Assembly (NCBI GenBank): GCA_017963125.1
Contig: JAGCUA010000076.1
Span: 1-64,000 of the forward strand
DNA: 64,000 bases
Direction: 5' to 3'
Source: a bacterium
Lineage (GTDB): Bacteria; UBP6; UBA1177
Shown here piece by piece: positions 25,642 through 34,976 of the stretch (position 1 is its first letter; every line of letters starts with the position of its first letter). Below the pieces are notes generated by a model, which was not told the origin of the DNA, searched no databases, and was given only the letters and a program-made list of their open reading frames with translations. A program made the translations under genes and the position numbers.

Positions 25642-27546
25642 ATGGGAATAATCAGACAACTTTCAGAAACGATAATAAACAAGATCGCGGCCGGCGAAGT
25701 GGTCGAAAGACCCGCATCGATCGTGAAGGAACTCATTGAAAACAGCATCGATGCCGGTGCAAAAAGCATCGAAGTCGAAATCGAAGGAGGCGGAAAGAAA
25801 CACATCCTCGTCCGCGACGACGGCTGCGGAATGAGTGAAGACGACCTTTTTATGGCGCTTGAAAGCCACGCGACAAGCAAACTCACGAAAATCGAAGACC
25901 TTGAAGATATCGCCACGATGGGTTTCAGAGGCGAGGCAATACCTTCGATAGCGGCAGTCACGAAATTTTCGATCTCAAGCGCACAGAGCCACGGAAACGG
26001 ATTTAAAATCGAGACTAAAAACGGTTCCGTCATCAGAAACATCCCGGTTTCGATGCCGAAAGGAACTGAAATCGTTGCAGACGACATATTTTTCAATGTA
26101 TCGGCGCGCAGAAAATTTTTGAAAGAAGATAAGACCGAGTACAGCAAGATCCGCGAGATCATCACGAATTTCGCAGTCGCATACTACAAAACGGCGTTTT
26201 CGTTCAAAAGCGATTCCCGGATAATTTTCAGCTATGCCGCGGCAAATTCGCAGATCGAAAGGATATCTTCGGTCTGGAAAATATCGAAAGAACTCATCGG
26301 TTCGGCGGAAGCGGCTTATCAGAATACTGTTTCGGTCCACGCTTTCATTCCGAGTCCTCTCGAATCGGTCCCGAATCATTCGGTAATAACGGTAAACGGC
26401 AGGATCATTTCGGACCGCGCTGTAAATTCGGCGGTTTTCAGCACCTTCAGAGAAGCTGTAGGCGGAGAATTCAAGTCCCCGGTAATGCTTTTCATAAAAA
26501 CAGATCCTCACTTTGTCGATGTCAATGTCCACCCGGCAAAATTAGAAGTGCGCTTCCTCAACACCATGCTTGTTACCTCGCTGATACGCGAGGCGATGCT
26601 CAAGGCCCTGCAATCCATAAGAAACCGCACAAAAAACGAGATACGAACCGAGTTTGTACCGTTACAAAACCCTTTTACGAAGCAGGTACAGCAGGTTTTT
26701 GAAAAGCCAGAGAAAACAGAAAACGCCGGGAAACAGATTCCAGATACAGTTTCAGAGAAAAACGACAGATTCATTCACGGCAAAATTACGGATATAAGTG
26801 AACCCGTCAAATTATGCTGCGGCATCCCGCGCCATCCGATACATTTCACAATAAGCGAAGAAACTCCTGCTTATTCGGCAGATAAATATGAGCCTGAAAA
26901 TCATGAGAGCAGAGAAACTGCTCAAACATACATTCCCGAACCGGAACAGGGGAACCTTTTCGGAATGAAAATCCGCGATTACAAAAAGATCGGAGTCGTT
27001 TTCGGCGTCTATCTCGTCATTGAAATGAAGGATAAAATCGTTTTTTTAGACCAGCACGCGGCTCACGAAAGGATAACCTACACCGCGTTGCAGAAAGCCG
27101 TTTCTATGAATAACGGACTTTCACAGGAGCTTATAACGCCTCTTCTGATAAGGCTTTCCCCGACTGAATCGGCGACACTTGAAGAAAACAGCGAAAAATT
27201 CAGAAAATCGGGCTTCATAATCGAAATTTTTGATGAAAGTTCCGCAACACTCAGGGCAACACCGGCTTTAGGCTTCGAAACGAATTGGGAAAAAGTTATA
27301 AAGGAGATGCTCGGAGAACTTGCGGCTTACAGCGATTCGTTCGAAATGGAGAAATTCTTTCTCTCGCACTTGGCGCAGAAAGCGTGCAAATCCTCGGTCA
27401 GAAGGAACGATGTCCTTGCCGATGAAGAGATAGATGTGCTGATCGAAGCCGTCAACAGAAGCGATTTCATTTCGTGTCCGCACGGCAGACCATTTTTCTT
27501 CGTGATGACTAAAAACGAATTCGAGAAAAAAGTGCAGAGACGATGA
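25642..27546 (+). CDS. mutL: DNA mismatch repair protein MutL
   Basis: The 634-residue protein has the GHKL ATPase motifs IAAGEVVERPASIVKELIENSIDAGA, DDGCGM, TMGFRGEA and GTEI in the first ~110 residues (quoted piecewise here), and the transducer VNVHPAKLEVRF. The C-terminal part has DQHAAHERITY, ACKSSVRR and SCPHGRP, as in nuclease-type MutL proteins. The family endonuclease motif DQHA-x2-E-x4-E appears incomplete: the last Glu is Thr. MutL couples MutS mismatch recognition to strand removal. Its stop overlaps miaA (ATGA). Confidence 0.95.
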   Translation: MGIIRQLSETIINKIAAGEVVERPASIVKELIENSIDAGAKSIEVEIEGGGKKHILVRDDGCGMSEDDLFMALESHATSKLTKIEDLEDIATMGFRGEAIPSIAAVTKFSISSAQSHGNGFKIETKNGSVIRNIPVSMPKGTEIVADDIFFNVSARRKFLKEDKTEYSKIREIITNFAVAYYKTAFSFKSDSRIIFSYAAANSQIERISSVWKISKELIGSAEAAYQNTVSVHAFIPSPLESVPNHSVITVNGRIISDRAVNSAVFSTFREAVGGEFKSPVMLFIKTDPHFVDVNVHPAKLEVRFLNTMLVTSLIREAMLKALQSIRNRTKNEIRTEFVPLQNPFTKQVQQVFEKPEKTENAGKQIPDTVSEKNDRFIHGKITDISEPVKLCCGIPRHPIHFTISEETPAYSADKYEPENHESRETAQTYIPEPEQGNLFGMKIRDYKKIGVVFGVYLVIEMKDKIVFLDQHAAHERITYTALQKAVSMNNGLSQELITPLLIRLSPTESATLEENSEKFRKSGFIIEIFDESSATLRATPALGFETNWEKVIKEMLGELAAYSDSFEMEKFFLSHLAQKACKSSVRRNDVLADEEIDVLIEAVNRSDFISCPHGRPFFFVMTKNEFEKKVQRR

Positions 27547-28445
27547 CACTTATATTTATTCTGGGACCGACCGCATCAGGAAAGACTTCTCTTTCAGTCG
27601 AACTGGCAAAAAAAATAAACGGAGAAATCGTCGGCGCGGATTCAGTCCAGATTTACAAAGATCTGGTGATCGGCTCGGCCGCTCCGGCTGAAGATGAAAT
27701 GCAGGGGATCCCTCATCACCTCATCGGGATCCGTGATTTAAAAGACGAAATCAGCGCAGGGATCTACATTTCCTCAGCATTACCGATAATCGACAAAATA
27801 GAAAAATCGGGAAAAACTCCGATCGTTGTCGGCGGCACCAATTTTTATGTTGATGCTCTCATCAACGGGCTTTCGCCTGTCCCCGCGGCAGATGAAGAAA
27901 CGATGCGCTTTTGGGAAGAAAAATTCGAACCTGTTTCTACCGAAGAACTTTTCTCGGAACTTCAAAAAACAGATCCTGAGTGGGCTGAAAACATATCTTC
28001 GCCAAACGACAGACAGAGGATAAAACGAGGGCTTTTCGTCGCAAAAACTACCGGGAAAACCCTCTCCGAATGGAACAGAATGACGAGGATCAACGCATAT
28101 AAAGGCGATTTTCTCGCTTTAGGAATAGATATTCCGCGAGAACGACTTTACGAAAAAATAAATCTCCGCACAAAAATCATGCTCGGATCGGGACTAGTCG
28201 AAGAGGTCCGCGCAATCAATGAAAAAGGGTTTGATTCCTCGAACTGTAAGGCATTGTGTTCTATCGGCTACATCGAGACAGAGCGCTACCTGAAAGGCGA
28301 AATCGCATCAATCGAAGAACTTCGGGAACTTATCGCGCAGAATACGAGACACTTGGCGAAAAGACAGCTCACATGGCTTAGGAACCGTGACTATGTCGTG
28401 TGGAAAAATCCTGAAGAAATCCTGAAATCATCAACAGATCTGTAG
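27543..28445 (+). CDS. miaA: tRNA dimethylallyltransferase
   Basis: The 300-residue enzyme has the P-loop ILGPTASGKTSLS, then GADSVQIYKDLVIGSAAP, PHHLIGIRD, IVVGGTNFYVDALINGL, SPNDRQRIKR and an Arg-rich C-terminal NTRHLAKRQLTWLRN. These define MiaA, which adds a dimethylallyl group to A37 of tRNAs that read UNN codons. It overlaps mutL by four bases, a common gene pairing. A symmetric hairpin begins at its stop codon. Confidence 0.96.
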   Translation: MTLIFILGPTASGKTSLSVELAKKINGEIVGADSVQIYKDLVIGSAAPAEDEMQGIPHHLIGIRDLKDEISAGIYISSALPIIDKIEKSGKTPIVVGGTNFYVDALINGLSPVPAADEETMRFWEEKFEPVSTEELFSELQKTDPEWAENISSPNDRQRIKRGLFVAKTTGKTLSEWNRMTRINAYKGDFLALGIDIPRERLYEKINLRTKIMLGSGLVEEVRAINEKGFDSSNCKALCSIGYIETERYLKGEIASIEELRELIAQNTRHLAKRQLTWLRNRDYVVWKNPEEILKSSTDL

Positions 28446-28466
28446 AGACGTTTCCTGAAACGTCTC
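28445..28466. terminator. Perfect hairpin between convergent miaA and barrel gene
   Basis: GAGACGTTTC-CT-GAAACGTCTC is a perfect 10-bp stem starting on the last base of the miaA stop. No clear U-tract follows on either strand. It may be a bidirectional terminator or a dispersed GTAGAGACG-type palindromic repeat. Confidence 0.5.
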
Positions 28467-28485
28467 CAGAAACATCTTTACGATA

Positions 28486-29790
28486 TTAGTATTTTCTGTC
28501 GAGTTCGTAGAATACCGAGAGGTAAAGAGCATTTGAAACCTGCCAGTCGCGAACGACAGCGAAGTCTTTCTTGACATTGAGTTCGTAGTTGAAAGCAACG
28601 TATTTATGAACGTTGAAGTCAAGTCTGAAGCGGGTTTCGAACTGAAGAGCATCGAGCCATTTGAATTCGTCTTCCGGATCAGCCTTGTAGTTGTCTTTCG
28701 TGTCGTCCGGCATATAGAACGGCATAACGACTTTCGCCATAAGGTCATAAGCAACAACTCTGTTTTTAAGGTAACCGTTAAGGGTAAGACCAGCTTCGCC
28801 GCCGACTTCATAAACATTGTTGAGTCCTTTGAAATCAAGTTCAGCTGTTGCGTCATCGTCAGCAAGAACGAGGGTGTCGCCCACGAAAACTTCTCTGGCT
28901 GCAAGACCGGCATAAACTTCAAGGTTTGCATCTTCTCTCTCGACCGGACGAACGAAAATACCGGTTCCTTCGGTAAGATAGAGAGGTTTGCCGGGTTCAG
29001 CAGTTTTGAATTTTCTTTTGCCTTTCGCATTTCTTGAGTTGTCACCTTTTACAAGGTAATCGGTGTCTTCGTTCTGGTAGTCATAGCCCGGAAGGAAGTG
29101 GGTCTCAAGGCCGGCTTTCAAGTAGTAACCTGCGATCTTGTGGAACATAAGGTTGTAACGGAAGTCGAACTTAAAGAGGTCATTAGCAATTACCCAGCCG
29201 TCGAATGCGGGAGTGTAGCTTACGCCTTCTTTAAGGTTGAGGTCGGTAAGGACTTCGTGCATGCCCTCTTTATACTTGTAGTTGAAGACAATGTTTGCAT
29301 CCGTCTGGAAATAGTGACCGTCAGCTTTTCCTGCAACGTGAAGGTTGTGCATGTAACTTGCAGAAAGCTGGGGCTTGAAGTAGATGAAGTGGTGAGGATC
29401 TGCGACCGGAGCTTCTTCAGCCGGTGCGTCACATTTCGGGCAGTTGCAGTTGTCAGCCGGTGCTTCTGCAGTTGCGTCAGCAGCAGGAGCTTCTTCTTTA
29501 GCTTCTTCCGCCGGAGCCTGTTCAGCCGGAGCCTCTTCTTTAGGAGCTTCTTCTTTAGGAGCTTCTTCTTTAGCAGGTTCTTCTTTTGCAGGTTCTTCTG
29601 CGGGAGCTTCTTCTTTAGCAGGTTCTTCTGCCGGAGCAGCCTGTTCAGCAGGAGCAGCCTGTTCAGCCGGTGCAGCCTGTTCAGCCGCGGGCTGGTTTTC
29701 GTCAGCAGCGGGAGCTTCTGCCGGAGCTTCCTGAGCTGTCAACGAAGCGAAAATAAAAACGATTGAAAGCAAAAACATAAAACGTTTCAT
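28486..29790 (-). CDS. Outer-membrane beta-barrel-like protein with Ala/Pro/Glu/Lys-rich N-terminal linker
   Basis: The 434-residue protein begins with a signal peptide (MKRFMFLLSIVFIF ... LTAQ). Residues ~22-125 are a low-complexity tract of PAEEAPAKEE and AAPAEQ units followed by a CNCPKC motif. The rest consists of alternating amphipathic strands (FIYFKPQLSASYMHNL, FDFRYNLMFHKIAGYYLKAGLE, FRLDFNVHKYVAFNYELNVK) and ends in an aromatic residue (ELDRKY), as in outer-membrane barrels. The linker resembles periplasmic spacers that cross or bind peptidoglycan. GGAGGA precedes the ATG. Transport function is unknown; it is probably a structural porin-like protein. Confidence 0.75.
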   Translation of the reverse strand: MKRFMFLLSIVFIFASLTAQEAPAEAPAADENQPAAEQAAPAEQAAPAEQAAPAEEPAKEEAPAEEPAKEEPAKEEAPKEEAPKEEAPAEQAPAEEAKEEAPAADATAEAPADNCNCPKCDAPAEEAPVADPHHFIYFKPQLSASYMHNLHVAGKADGHYFQTDANIVFNYKYKEGMHEVLTDLNLKEGVSYTPAFDGWVIANDLFKFDFRYNLMFHKIAGYYLKAGLETHFLPGYDYQNEDTDYLVKGDNSRNAKGKRKFKTAEPGKPLYLTEGTGIFVRPVEREDANLEVYAGLAAREVFVGDTLVLADDDATAELDFKGLNNVYEVGGEAGLTLNGYLKNRVVAYDLMAKVVMPFYMPDDTKDNYKADPEDEFKWLDALQFETRFRLDFNVHKYVAFNYELNVKKDFAVVRDWQVSNALYLSVFYELDRKY

Positions 29791-29937
29791 CTTTTCCTCC
29801 TAAAAGAAAACAAAAAAATAACGGGCGGGATTATAGACAAAAAAAGTATTTTTGCAAATTTTTTACTCAAATTTTCATTAAGTTTGCAGATTTTTTATGA
29901 AATTATACTTAATTTTACATAATTAAGTTCGACGATG

Positions 29938-30015
29938 CTATATCAAACCGCATCCGATCAGAACAAGAGTGGATACAAACGAGAGAACCGCCGCTAAAAG
30001 CATTCTGATATCCAT
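29938..30015 (-). CDS. Small hydrophobic peptide, 25 residues
   Basis: A strong Shine-Dalgarno AAGGAGG lies eight bases before an ATG at 30015. The frame encodes MDIRMLLAAVLSFVSTLVLI plus GCGLI and a stop. It is one membrane-spanning helix, with a Cys near the end. It lies just beyond the terminator-like hairpin of the M16 operon. The excellent ribosome site and clean hydrophobic content support translation; nothing is known about function. The rest of the 29791-30162 spacer is AT-rich with no other gene seen. Confidence 0.5.
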   Translation of the reverse strand: MDIRMLLAAVLSFVSTLVLIGCGLI

Positions 30016-30034
30016 GACTTGCCTCCTTAATAAA

Positions 30035-30062
30035 AAAAACAAACAGGCTGACGTGCGCCAGC
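30035..30062 (-). terminator. Terminator after the M16 peptidase operon
   Basis: On the minus strand GCTGGCGCACGTCAGC (one mismatch in the stem, 30062-30047) is followed by CTGTTTGTTTTTTTT, a typical intrinsic terminator layout, about 100 bases after the M16 stop. Confidence 0.55.
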
Positions 30063-30162
30063 TTCTTTTATTTAGTTCCTTAACGGGACGATTTTTCTGA
30101 TAAAAATTTCAAAAAAATAAAAAAAATCACTTAACCGACTGATTTTACGAGAGATTTATTGT

Positions 30163-32598
30163 TTAAACCGCTCCACTCAGGATCCATGTTCCTTTTTTGA
30201 GCCATTTTTCGGCGGCTGCACGGATCATTTCGGGAGTGATGGAGTTTATGATTTCGAGCTGCTTCAGATAGGTTCCGGCTTTCAGACTGAGGACTTCTTC
30301 GATCACGATGTTGCTTGAGTGGAAGCTGCTGCTCTGTACAGCCTTTGCAAACGATGTCGCCAGCGTGTTTTTGGTTTCGTTGAGCCGTTCTTCGAGAAGC
30401 TTTCCGTTTCTGATGTCGTCGATCGCCTTTTCAAAAACCTGCTGCACAGCCTGGATTTTTTCGGGACTCGTTATCGCGATGAAATTCGCGGCTCCGCCGA
30501 CCGGCGTATTGCTTATCAAAAACGAAAATGTGTAGACAAGGCCGCTTTTTTCCCTGAGTTCAGTAAAAAGAGGCGATCTTTCGCCGTTCATGTAGCATTC
30601 AAGAAGACGCATCGTGTCGAAATCCTTGTCGTAGTGCGAAGGACCTCTGAAAATCTTTGAAATATAGGCCTGATCCCTGCCTTTAACCGGAATTTTTATC
30701 GTTTCTCCGCTCAAAGGTTTGAGCTTTGCCGGCACAGTTTCAAGCGGACTTTTGCCTTCTTTGAAGCATGAAAGGAGTTTTTCCGCAGTTTTTGTTTCGG
30801 CTGCCCCTGCTATTGCCATGACGAAGTCGTTTTTGTTGAGGAAAATCTCTCTGATTTTTCTCGCATCATTGATCGTCATCTTTGAAACCGACTCGACTGT
30901 ACCGTCAGAAATGTATTCCCACGGAGTGCCGCCGAAAAGCTCTCTGTTTGCCGCGGCACGGATAAAATATTCGGGATATTCCTGCATCATCGAGAGGTTC
31001 GAAAGGACGCTCAGTTTCTCTTTTTCGAAGTCTTCTTCCTTGATTTTGTTGTCGAAGAAGCGTTTTACGATATCGACCGCTTCGTCAGCGAAACTGTCGC
31101 GCGCCGTAAATTCAAGTCCTGCGTACGAATTGCTGTTAACCGGCTTTATCCTGATTCCGAATTTGTCGAGATAGCTGTTTGTCTCATCGAAAGTCATTCC
31201 GTCTGCCGAAGCGAAAATCGACGACACCGCCAATTTGAACGAGCCTGGAAATCCTTTGAGGTTCATCTGTGCGCCGCCGCGTTTGAGTATGCAGCCGCTT
31301 ACAAAAGGAGATCCGTCGAGTTTTTTGACGAAGCATTTGAGTTTTCCGCTTTTAATAGCGGCGTGATCTTTGTTTCTATCAACGCTTTTCGCAGCCGGAA
31401 ATTCAAAAGAATCTATGTCGAAAGTGCACTTCGGCGACTTGGAAAAACCGATGAAAACTTTGTCAAAACCCAAGTATTCTCTCTTGAATCTGTTGAGATC
31501 GTCTGCCGTGAGGTGAACAAATTCGTAAAAATAATCGCGGTCGAGTTTTTCGGCGTCTTTGTAGAGGAGAAAACTTTTCTGCATTATCGCCGGAGTGTTT
31601 CCCAAACCTTCGGAATTGAAAAATTCCTTGCTTAAAAGAACTTCACGCGCCTTTGCGACCTGGCTCTGCGTAAATTCAAGAGAATCCCACACTTTCGCCC
31701 ACTTTTCGATCCGCTTTTTCACATTTGATGCCGGCATCGCGCAGAGCTGAACATAAGTCGAGCCGAAAACGCCGGTTTCCGTTCCTTCGGTGTATGTGTC
31801 GAACGTGTTATGCTCGTAAACAAGCTCGTTATAAAGAACTCCGCTGTCCATGCTGTAAGTTATCGCGCTGATAAGATTCATCATCGCTTCGATCCTGCCT
31901 GTGTGAGGCGGCAGATCCCAGCCGGCAGCAAAGTAACATTTGTTCTGCCTGTTAGTTATTTCAAAGCGCCTTGTCCCTTTCCACGGAGTGAGTTTTCCTT
32001 TTTTCCAGTCGGGGCTGACATCAAGTTCCATCGAAGGAGTTTTGTCATAACCGCCTGCAATGACCAGGTAAGGCGAATTGAAAACGCGGTTTTTCCAGAA
32101 ATCTGCAACTGCTTTTTTTTCAGCTTTACCGACAGTAAAGTTTTCGCCTAAAATCTTCTGCCCGTAAGTGTGTTTCGTATAGATATTGTGCATCAGCGTT
32201 TCGTGCAGATTATCGGCGGGATTGTCGTCGTACATCGCCATTTCTTCAAGAACGACTCTTCTTTCTTCGGTGAAATCGGCGTCATCGATCGTCATGAAAG
32301 AGGTGTTGAAAATTTTCTCCAAAAACGCGATGACTTCAGCCACATAGCGGCTCTGCACCATGATTTCGAAGGCAATCACATCGTGCGAAGTGTAGGCGTT
32401 GCTGCTTCCGCCCAAAGCCGAAACGAATTCAAAAATAGAAACACCGTCAACTTTGAGCTTGAACGCAAGATGCTCGCAGAAATGGGCAAAACCGAGCGTT
32501 TTATCGTCTTCGAGCGAGCTTCCACCCGGGAAACAGAGAGTGATTTCAGCGTATGAAAAATCTTTTTTATACTCAATTACAGGAATTTTTTGAATCAT
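30163..32598 (-). CDS. M16 family zinc peptidase (two-lobe insulinase/PqqL-like)
   Basis: The 811-residue protein has the inverted zinc motif HxxEH as His39-Phe-Cys-Glu-His43, with the downstream glutamate region EERRVVLEEMAMYDDNP that supplies the third ligand. Two homologous halves are expected in this length: the second half shows SLIS-like GEKSGLVYTF features (LREKSGLVYTFSFLI) without the zinc site. No signal peptide is visible, so it is probably cytoplasmic or peripheral. M16 enzymes degrade peptides or mature exported precursors. It is the last gene of a five-gene envelope operon. Confidence 0.9.
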   Translation of the reverse strand: MIQKIPVIEYKKDFSYAEITLCFPGGSSLEDDKTLGFAHFCEHLAFKLKVDGVSIFEFVSALGGSSNAYTSHDVIAFEIMVQSRYVAEVIAFLEKIFNTSFMTIDDADFTEERRVVLEEMAMYDDNPADNLHETLMHNIYTKHTYGQKILGENFTVGKAEKKAVADFWKNRVFNSPYLVIAGGYDKTPSMELDVSPDWKKGKLTPWKGTRRFEITNRQNKCYFAAGWDLPPHTGRIEAMMNLISAITYSMDSGVLYNELVYEHNTFDTYTEGTETGVFGSTYVQLCAMPASNVKKRIEKWAKVWDSLEFTQSQVAKAREVLLSKEFFNSEGLGNTPAIMQKSFLLYKDAEKLDRDYFYEFVHLTADDLNRFKREYLGFDKVFIGFSKSPKCTFDIDSFEFPAAKSVDRNKDHAAIKSGKLKCFVKKLDGSPFVSGCILKRGGAQMNLKGFPGSFKLAVSSIFASADGMTFDETNSYLDKFGIRIKPVNSNSYAGLEFTARDSFADEAVDIVKRFFDNKIKEEDFEKEKLSVLSNLSMMQEYPEYFIRAAANRELFGGTPWEYISDGTVESVSKMTINDARKIREIFLNKNDFVMAIAGAAETKTAEKLLSCFKEGKSPLETVPAKLKPLSGETIKIPVKGRDQAYISKIFRGPSHYDKDFDTMRLLECYMNGERSPLFTELREKSGLVYTFSFLISNTPVGGAANFIAITSPEKIQAVQQVFEKAIDDIRNGKLLEERLNETKNTLATSFAKAVQSSSFHSSNIVIEEVLSLKAGTYLKQLEIINSITPEMIRAAAEKWLKKGTWILSGAV

Positions 32599-32635
32599 AG
32601 TAAACCCCTTGAAATATTTGGTGATTTTTTATTTT

Positions 32636-33313
32636 TTAGAAATCCGTTACTTCGAATCCGGCAGGGATATTGGCTTTGAAATCCTTTTTGTCGAGAGCAG
32701 GATTGCGTTTGATGTCGCTGAAAGTGAACTGGGTCATGTTTTTCATCAGGTCGATGATGATGACGCTGTCGATCTCGTTGTTTATCGCGGTTATGAAAAT
32801 GTATTTTACCTGCTGGTTCGGCGTTTTCGGGGTGAGTTTGAGCATTTTCGAGCCGTCTTTTATGACCATTCCGGTCTTTTTAGCCTTTTCGATCGTGCCG
32901 GTCGAATCGCCGATTGTGAACTTCTTGCTGACTTCGTCGAGACCTTTGAGGAAAGCGAGGTATTCAGCCGCTTCGTTCGACGATTTTTTGACCATGACAT
33001 TCTTTTTCTCGAAGTTGATGATCGAGGTTTTTTCTGAATCGACTATGATCTGTTCGACCATTTTTCCGCCCATGAGAGCGTCCATTTTGATGTCACTCGG
33101 AGCGATGAACATTACCGTTCCGTTGTCGTGACTCTTTTTTCCTGTCGCGTTCTGTGTCGTGACGCGGTCAAATTTTGCGGAAAAACTTTTGAGATTGTTA
33201 TACTGTCCTAAAATCGCGGCCGCTATGCTTTCGCCGTCATTTTTCGGCGCCTCTGCTGCCAAAAGCGGTGAAACAGTAAAAAGCAAAACAAAGAAAATTC
33301 TTATAAATTTCAT
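32636..33313 (-). CDS. LolA-like outer-membrane lipoprotein carrier protein
   Basis: The 225-residue protein starts MKFIRIFFVLLFTVSPLLAA, a signal peptide, behind GAGGA; a longer in-frame start at 33343 lacks such a site. The body (YNNLKSFSAKFDRVTTQ, GTVMFIAPSDIKMD, QIIVDSEKTSIINFEKK) has the strand order of LolA/LolB-fold carriers, which ferry lipoproteins through the periplasm. The adjacency to two lipoprotein genes fits. It could also be a related DUF with the same fold rather than true LolA. Confidence 0.75.
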   Translation of the reverse strand: MKFIRIFFVLLFTVSPLLAAEAPKNDGESIAAAILGQYNNLKSFSAKFDRVTTQNATGKKSHDNGTVMFIAPSDIKMDALMGGKMVEQIIVDSEKTSIINFEKKNVMVKKSSNEAAEYLAFLKGLDEVSKKFTIGDSTGTIEKAKKTGMVIKDGSKMLKLTPKTPNQQVKYIFITAINNEIDSVIIIDLMKNMTQFTFSDIKRNPALDKKDFKANIPAGFEVTDF

Positions 33314-33323
33314 ATCGTCCTCC

Positions 33324-34976
33324 TTATTTGTAGACTTTTTCAACTTCGTCCTTGAGCATATTATATTCGACGAATCTCCGCGTCAGAGCTGAGAATCCGA
33401 AGAATCTCATCGGCGCAGGACTTTCGATTTCCGTCATTATGTCGGCAGAAGCGAAACCTACGAAAGGAACTCCCTGACCGATCGTTATGTAAAAAGAAGT
33501 TTCGGGCTCCGTCTCAAAACTGTCGTCTGTGCGGCGAATAGCCACCGAAACATAATCATCCTCGAAGGAAAAAGAATCTTCAGAATCGCCGCTTCCCAGT
33601 TCAGTCGCGTTTCCTGCAAGGATCGTTTTACCGAATGTCTCCCGTGTCACAGTGTAAGTCCCTTTCGTAAATGTATCATCAAAAACGCCTTCGTAGACGA
33701 ATCTGTATATCATCGGCGAAGTGAGTCCGCGTGCAACTTCGATTTTATCGATAAACGGCGCGTTGTCGTAAGTCGTAGCACTGTTTTTCGGGAAAGATGT
33801 GTAGCTTGTCGCGAGATACGGCCGCATTTCAAGCTCGTAAGTCGAAGATGCAGTTGAATCGAAAGGCTCGACCATCCAGCTTGAAGAAGCAAAATCGTAT
33901 GCCCTGATATATCCGTTTTTCATGCCGATCCATACTATATCGCCGCTTTCGGCTTCAACAGTTTCCCACGAAGATGAAATAGTTGTATTTTCCTCCGAAA
34001 GAGCTTCTTTTTCTTCATCGCTGAGATCTTTTTTGAAGACCTGGACCTTTTCCGAAAGCGACTCTCCCTCGAATTTTCTGTATTTGTAGCCTGAACCGTA
34101 CGGAAAAATATTTACAGCAGAAATATCAAAGCCGGCCGGCGTTGCCAGAGTGTTCAAAGAATTGAGATCGGCATCGAATATTTCGAGTTTGTTGTCTTTG
34201 AAAAACGCGAGTTTACCGCCGTAAAGACGGACCATCCGCCCTTCAATGTAATCGTCGAGAACAACTGCTTCCTCAGTTTCCAGCCCCTTGTCCGTTTTAT
34301 AAACCGTTCCCGTCAGATCGTCGAAAAGGTAGATTTTAGTGCCGATAACGGCAATTTCGGCGACCGGAAAATCGATCTCTTTCCAGCGCCCGACACCTTC
34401 GACGTCAACAAAACCGATGTAGTAGGCTGCAAAATCGGAACCCGAGAAGAAAAAACCTTCGTTGTTGTAGTTCTTCACGATTTCAGGATAAAAATCGAGG
34501 AGGAAACTGCGGTTGAAATCCTTGTCGTGCTCGATCTCGTTGTCGAACTTTCTGAGAACGATCCTTCCTTTGTGAGCGGGCAGACGCATCTCCTCTTTTT
34601 TCTTGTCCTTCCAGTGTTCGGAAACGACCTGACCGGTGGATGCGACTGCAACGACAGCCTCTCCGTCTGATATTATTTTATCGATCGAAACGCCAGTTCC
34701 GCCGACATAGACACCGCGTTTTTTATCGCGCTTGTCCTTTAAACTTTTGTCGATTTTCTGCTCGCAGCCGCTGATCTTCTTTATCCTTGCACCGTATTTA
34801 GCCGTGTTGTCGACGACGAAAGCCATGTACGAGGTCCTGCCGCTTTTGCAGAGCGTTCCGCTGACCGTCGTATATGCCGCAGGACTGTCGAAAACATAGT
34901 TCGGACCGCCGTCGCTGCACGATGCCGCCAAAAAAAGAACTGCGGAAACAATGAATAAAATATGCAAGGATCTCAT
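33324..34976 (-). CDS. Lipoprotein, propeller-like, unknown function
   Basis: The 550-residue protein has a lipobox LFLAASC at residues 14-20 and then SDGGPNYVF. The body contains repeated strand pairs with turn motifs (VYKTDKGLETEE, KLEIFDADLNSLNTLA, IVWIGMKNGYIRAYDFASSSW) that suggest a beta-propeller, followed by a C-terminal beta domain. I do not recognise a family. Its start overlaps the stop of the upstream lipoprotein gene by four bases and its stop is ten bases before the LolA-like gene, so the three are coupled. Confidence 0.7.
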   Translation of the reverse strand: MRSLHILFIVSAVLFLAASCSDGGPNYVFDSPAAYTTVSGTLCKSGRTSYMAFVVDNTAKYGARIKKISGCEQKIDKSLKDKRDKKRGVYVGGTGVSIDKIISDGEAVVAVASTGQVVSEHWKDKKKEEMRLPAHKGRIVLRKFDNEIEHDKDFNRSFLLDFYPEIVKNYNNEGFFFSGSDFAAYYIGFVDVEGVGRWKEIDFPVAEIAVIGTKIYLFDDLTGTVYKTDKGLETEEAVVLDDYIEGRMVRLYGGKLAFFKDNKLEIFDADLNSLNTLATPAGFDISAVNIFPYGSGYKYRKFEGESLSEKVQVFKKDLSDEEKEALSEENTTISSSWETVEAESGDIVWIGMKNGYIRAYDFASSSWMVEPFDSTASSTYELEMRPYLATSYTSFPKNSATTYDNAPFIDKIEVARGLTSPMIYRFVYEGVFDDTFTKGTYTVTRETFGKTILAGNATELGSGDSEDSFSFEDDYVSVAIRRTDDSFETEPETSFYITIGQGVPFVGFASADIMTEIESPAPMRFFGFSALTRRFVEYNMLKDEVEKVYK

